A DNA stretch of 46,556 bases, from NCBI GenBank assembly GCA_903838675.1, contig CAILZI010000199.1, positions 1 to 46,556 of the forward strand. Direction: 5' to 3'. Both the position numbers and the translations under genes were made by a program. The notes under the pieces were generated by a model. That model saw nothing but the letters and a program-made list of their open reading frames with translations. It searched no databases and was not told where the DNA came from. The stretch comes from an uncultured Verrucomicrobiota bacterium (lineage in GTDB: Bacteria > Verrucomicrobiota > Verrucomicrobiia > Verrucomicrobiales > Verrucomicrobiaceae). Numbering within the stretch: the first letter of the stretch is position 1; the number at the start of each line of letters is the position of its first letter. Of the stretch, positions 43,689-46,556 are shown piece after piece.

Positions 43689-45284
43689 TCAGGCGCTCAG
43701 AGTCGGCACCTCGAGTCCAGGGTGCTGGCCGGCGTGGCGCAGCAGCGAGTAGCCGCTCGTCTTCCCGTCCGTGCGGATGCAGGGCGCCTGGCCAAAGATG
43801 GTCTCATAGCCGCCGCCATCCACAAAGGAGTAGTCGTCCTTGTCGCCCACCAGGAGGTCATCCCCCACATAGGCGCGCACGGCCGTGTCCTGCCCCAGGA
43901 TGAGGCTGCACATGTCCACCGCCCCGTTCGCATTGCACGGGATGATGTAGGCACCCGCATCAAACTCAGACGTCCAGACAAAATCCGGAGAGCAGTTTGA
44001 TGTGGAGCCCGCGCCACCCGCAGCACGCGTGTAGGAGGTGCCGGCGGTGTTCAGCCCCCAGGTGTCCCCGGTGGCGATGAAGTTCCCCAGCGTGGACACG
44101 CCCAGGCCGGAGCCGTCGTTCGTGTTGTCCGGGTTCAAGATCGCGTTCACCGTGATCTGGTTCCCGTTGTTCGCAGAGCCCAGCCAGCTCACCAGGCCCA
44201 CCGAGCCGTCCGGATTGATCACCCAGCCATAGTAAGTGGCGGAGGTGATGTTGCCATAGAAGGTCGTCCATGCCACGCCGCCGGGAGCGGTGGTCGTGGT
44301 GCTGGTGGACTGGCCCTCATACCACTCATACGCATAGCCGCCCATCCACGCCATGTAGGGCGTCTTCGTGTCCGTCGCGTGGCTTTTCAGCACGCAGTTG
44401 GTGGAGGGGCTGGTGGTGTCCACACCGAATCCGGTGGAGAGCATCGCACGCGGGGCCAGCGGATCAGCGCACTGGTCGTTCTCAGGATCCACCGACGCAT
44501 GCTCAAAGAGGCCCACGCCGTTCCAGTCCAGCAGCTTGCCGGAGAAGAGCGGGTTTTCCTCATTGCTGCGCGCGCCGCCGTGCAGAGCCGCCTGCTCATA
44601 GCTGGACGAGTTCTTGATGCTGGCGATCGCCGCATCAGGAATGTACACCATCGGCTTGTACACCGGAGAGCCATGCTTGCTCGTCACCACGATGCTGCGG
44701 CCGCCCAGACGGCGCCACTGCGGGATCGCATTCGTGATGCCCGATGGCGTCAGCGTGTCCAGCGCATTCAGGCTGGCCGCCGTCTTGCGCGCATTCGGGT
44801 AGATGGTGTTGCCCACGCCCTGCAGCTTCAGCGCCATCTTCATGTCGTTCATGCGGCGGCGCCCCAGCTTCTCGCGCAGGGCCAGCAGCACGGCGGACTT
44901 CACCCCGCCGCCTCCTGCCATGAACTTCAGCTGCTTCTTGGTGAACTTGAAGGCGTCGCGCCAGAAGTCCACCACACAGCCGAAGGTCTTGAAGTCCACG
45001 CTGGACTCATTCCCGCGCAGCGGCTGCTCACCACGCGCACCCGGGCCGCGCGGCTGGCTCATGACGGTGAATTTGACCTCGTCCCCCGCATGCGCGGCGG
45101 CGATGTCTTTACGAACGATGAAGGGCTTTCCGGAGCCCTCCGCGCCCTCAAACATCGAAAAGTCATCCACCGAGCGCGCACCCTTGCGGAGCTGCTGGGA
45201 ATAGACCTTGGCGACGACGGACGGATCAGCCGCGACGGCGGCTGCGAGTGTGGATACGATGGATTCAGCGTGATAGGCGCTCAT
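43689..45284 (-). CDS. N4-gp56-like major capsid protein
   Basis: This 531-residue protein resembles N4-gp56 / DUF4043-type capsid proteins. It has DDFSMFEGAEGSGKPFIVRK, GDEVKFTVMSQPRGPGARGE followed by LRGNESSVDF, and WRDAFKFTKKQLKF. Later come IVVTSKHGSPVYKPMVYIPD and a serine/threonine/glycine-rich insertion (about residues 330-430, STSTTTTAPGG) that may be surface-exposed. The fold is HK97-like. The gene follows the scaffold-like gene (109 bases) and precedes a hairpin. The start is supported by the family N-terminus; no Shine-Dalgarno is present. Confidence 0.75.
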   Translation of the reverse strand: MSAYHAESIVSTLAAAVAADPSVVAKVYSQQLRKGARSVDDFSMFEGAEGSGKPFIVRKDIAAAHAGDEVKFTVMSQPRGPGARGEQPLRGNESSVDFKTFGCVVDFWRDAFKFTKKQLKFMAGGGGVKSAVLLALREKLGRRRMNDMKMALKLQGVGNTIYPNARKTAASLNALDTLTPSGITNAIPQWRRLGGRSIVVTSKHGSPVYKPMVYIPDAAIASIKNSSSYEQAALHGGARSNEENPLFSGKLLDWNGVGLFEHASVDPENDQCADPLAPRAMLSTGFGVDTTSPSTNCVLKSHATDTKTPYMAWMGGYAYEWYEGQSTSTTTTAPGGVAWTTFYGNITSATYYGWVINPDGSVGLVSWLGSANNGNQITVNAILNPDNTNDGSGLGVSTLGNFIATGDTWGLNTAGTSYTRAAGGAGSTSNCSPDFVWTSEFDAGAYIIPCNANGAVDMCSLILGQDTAVRAYVGDDLLVGDKDDYSFVDGGGYETIFGQAPCIRTDGKTSGYSLLRHAGQHPGLEVPTLSA

Positions 45285-45393
45285 AGTAGGGTCTCAATCA
45301 AGAGATGGATTTGAATGTTGTTGTGTTGAGTTGTGTTCTTGGACTTGATGCAAAAGTAGCATAAACTACCAATAACAGGCCGCAACTACCAGG

Positions 45394-46506
45394 CTAACGC
45401 CGTGATTTGGCGGCGGTCAGCTTGTCGAGGCTCTGAATAAAGGCGTCCTGCTGCTCAGGTGTCAGCCTGTCGATTTCTGCCATGGCTGTCTGGGGAGACA
45501 GCGAGCCGGCAGAGAATCCGGGGCCAACCGGTGAACCGGGGAGGCGCAGCGCATGACGCGGCGCGGGCGGCACCAGAGACGCGCCTCTCGCGGGAGTCGG
45601 GCTCTGCGCCGCGTGTCCGTTGAAAAACTTGTCGATCACCCGCCGTCCGATCTTCTCAGGCCAGTCAGGATGAAATAGGATTGGGTCATTTTTGGCCTCT
45701 GCGAGCAGTAATTCATCATCGCAGTAAGGCACAAAAGAGGAGCTTGGGTCGGAGATGAGTTCGGCGAAAGAATCCATCGCGCGCGTATGGCTTTCCGCCT
45801 GCGTGCCCTGCCAGTGCTGACCCACGGCATTGGCCTCGCGCCGTGCATCGCGCAGGTCCATTTTCACATCCGTCATTTGTTCGAGGATGTCGGTGGCGGT
45901 GGGGTCGTAGGCTTCTTTGGCTTCTTGGTACTGCTGCTGCAGCGCGGCCAGGTGCTGCTCCAGATCGGTCACTTGCGGTGCCGTGCCGAGTTGCGCTGAG
46001 GCATCTGGTGTGCCGTAAAAATCTGCCGCCGTCACCTGCGCCAAATCATGCGTTTCAGGTACCTGCGCCTGGGGCGAGATGCCAAATACTTCCGCAAAGG
46101 CGTCTGCAGGTGTCTTGCCAGCGCGGATGAGATCCAGCGCCTGCACCGTGCGCGCACGGTCCTCGGGCTTCAGTGCTTTGATGGAGACGCGTGCGGGTGC
46201 GCTGGCGCTTTCATCTCCTGGGGTGCGTGGTGCGAGCTGTGCGGCCAGTGCGGACTCCACGCGCTCGGGATCGCCGCTTTCAAAATCGGCCACCTGTGCG
46301 TCCGTCATCTTTGTGAAGTCCGCTTCTTCCAGTGCCTGCTCCAGGGTGCTGGGTAGTGCGGAGTCTGCGGCGTCGGCCGTTGTGGGAGCCTCCGCTCCGG
46401 CGGAGAGGCTGTCCAGCACCGCGCTGGCATCGGCTTCCGAAAGATTGGCGAAAACCTCGCCCGCTTCAGAGGCGGTGGGGGTGGATGGGGTGTAGTCGTC
46501 AGGCAT
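45394..46506 (-). CDS. putative phage scaffold-like protein
   Basis: This 370-residue protein is very acidic and low-complexity in its N-terminal third. A coiled coil follows at about residues 180-225 (VTDLEQHLAALQQQYQEAKE), and a more globular end contains DDELLLAEAKNDPILFHPDW. Position directly upstream of the capsid gene, length and composition fit a scaffolding protein, but no family was recognised. The right end of the window cuts the module just upstream of this gene, so portal and terminase genes would be outside. Confidence 0.6.
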   Translation of the reverse strand: MPDDYTPSTPTASEAGEVFANLSEADASAVLDSLSAGAEAPTTADAADSALPSTLEQALEEADFTKMTDAQVADFESGDPERVESALAAQLAPRTPGDESASAPARVSIKALKPEDRARTVQALDLIRAGKTPADAFAEVFGISPQAQVPETHDLAQVTAADFYGTPDASAQLGTAPQVTDLEQHLAALQQQYQEAKEAYDPTATDILEQMTDVKMDLRDARREANAVGQHWQGTQAESHTRAMDSFAELISDPSSSFVPYCDDELLLAEAKNDPILFHPDWPEKIGRRVIDKFFNGHAAQSPTPARGASLVPPAPRHALRLPGSPVGPGFSAGSLSPQTAMAEIDRLTPEQQDAFIQSLDKLTAAKSRR

Positions 46507-46512
46507 GGTGTT

Positions 46513-46527
46513 GTGTGGTTGTTTGTG
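46513..46527 (-). promoter_or_regulatory. C/A-rich leader motif upstream of scaffold-like gene
   Basis: GTGTGGTTGTTTGTG on the plus strand, identical to 42307-42321, lies 7-21 bases upstream of the start at 46506. The capsid gene has a similar C/A-rich leader (45319-45350 region, TGTTGTGTTGAGTTGTGTT on the plus strand) without being an exact copy. A shared translation-start or promoter signal of the virion module is likely. Confidence 0.5.
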
Positions 46528-46556
46528 GTAGTGTGTGGAAATGACGAATGACGAAA

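Overview
The window is GC-rich bacterial chromosome. It most likely comes from the Verrucomicrobiota (Verrucomicrobiales / Prosthecobacter-like). This is an inference from gene content: many secreted proteins, ThuA-domain proteins, DUF6807 (PmoA-like), DUF4832 and DUF4091 proteins, PL26-like and PL1 polysaccharide lyases, and REP-type repeats. Most starts lack a clear Shine-Dalgarno. No rRNA, tRNA or phylogenetic marker gene is present to fix the taxonomy.

Layout. (A) 1-13.9 kb: a plus-strand array of six paralogous exported TPR-repeat proteins of about 7 to 22 units each. All share the same N- and C-terminal caps. Between them lie a DUF2071 protein, two copies of a small unrecognised family whose members share an almost invariant N-terminal block (TPWGRYPQHRTGQNYLRAS) but have unrelated tails, and a complete hipBA toxin-antitoxin operon with two operators and an apparently leaderless hipB. 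The far left edge resembles the end of an IS21-type element. (B) 14-16.7 kb, minus strand: small membrane and soluble proteins, a zinc-ribbon protein and an RDD protein. Three of these genes are coupled by 4-base overlaps. (C) 17-22.5 kb: a secreted protein, a PAS protein with a C-terminal double-CxxC module, an alpha/beta hydrolase, a REPIN-like repeat and two ThuA-domain proteins. (D) 22.5-28.5 kb: one intact secreted protein lies between a head remnant and a tail remnant of its own family. Small hypothetical, SUKH-like and membrane genes and an orphan ParS/MbcA-type antitoxin domain fill the spaces. A DUF4832 protein and a MITE-like nested palindrome follow. (E) 28.5-41 kb: an MFS transporter, then a polysaccharide (probably pectin / rhamnogalacturonan) locus. 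It holds an SGNH esterase, a PL26-like exo-lyase, a DUF4091/GH123-like protein, a DUF6807 protein, a PL1-type pectate lyase and a serine hydrolase. Two adjacent genes of the locus are each broken by one extra base in a homopolymer (G6 and A8). (F) 41-46.5 kb, minus strand: a virion-structure module with a scaffold-like protein, an N4-gp56-type major capsid protein, an unknown protein carrying an in-frame REPIN, a GroES-like co-chaperonin and an adaptor-like protein. C/A-rich leaders precede several of these genes.

The best candidate for an undescribed system is the TPR / PWGRY array with its embedded hipBA. A secreted TPR gene and a small PWGRY gene recur as a unit with conserved leader sequence, while the TPR copy number and the small-protein tails vary. 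The function is unknown.
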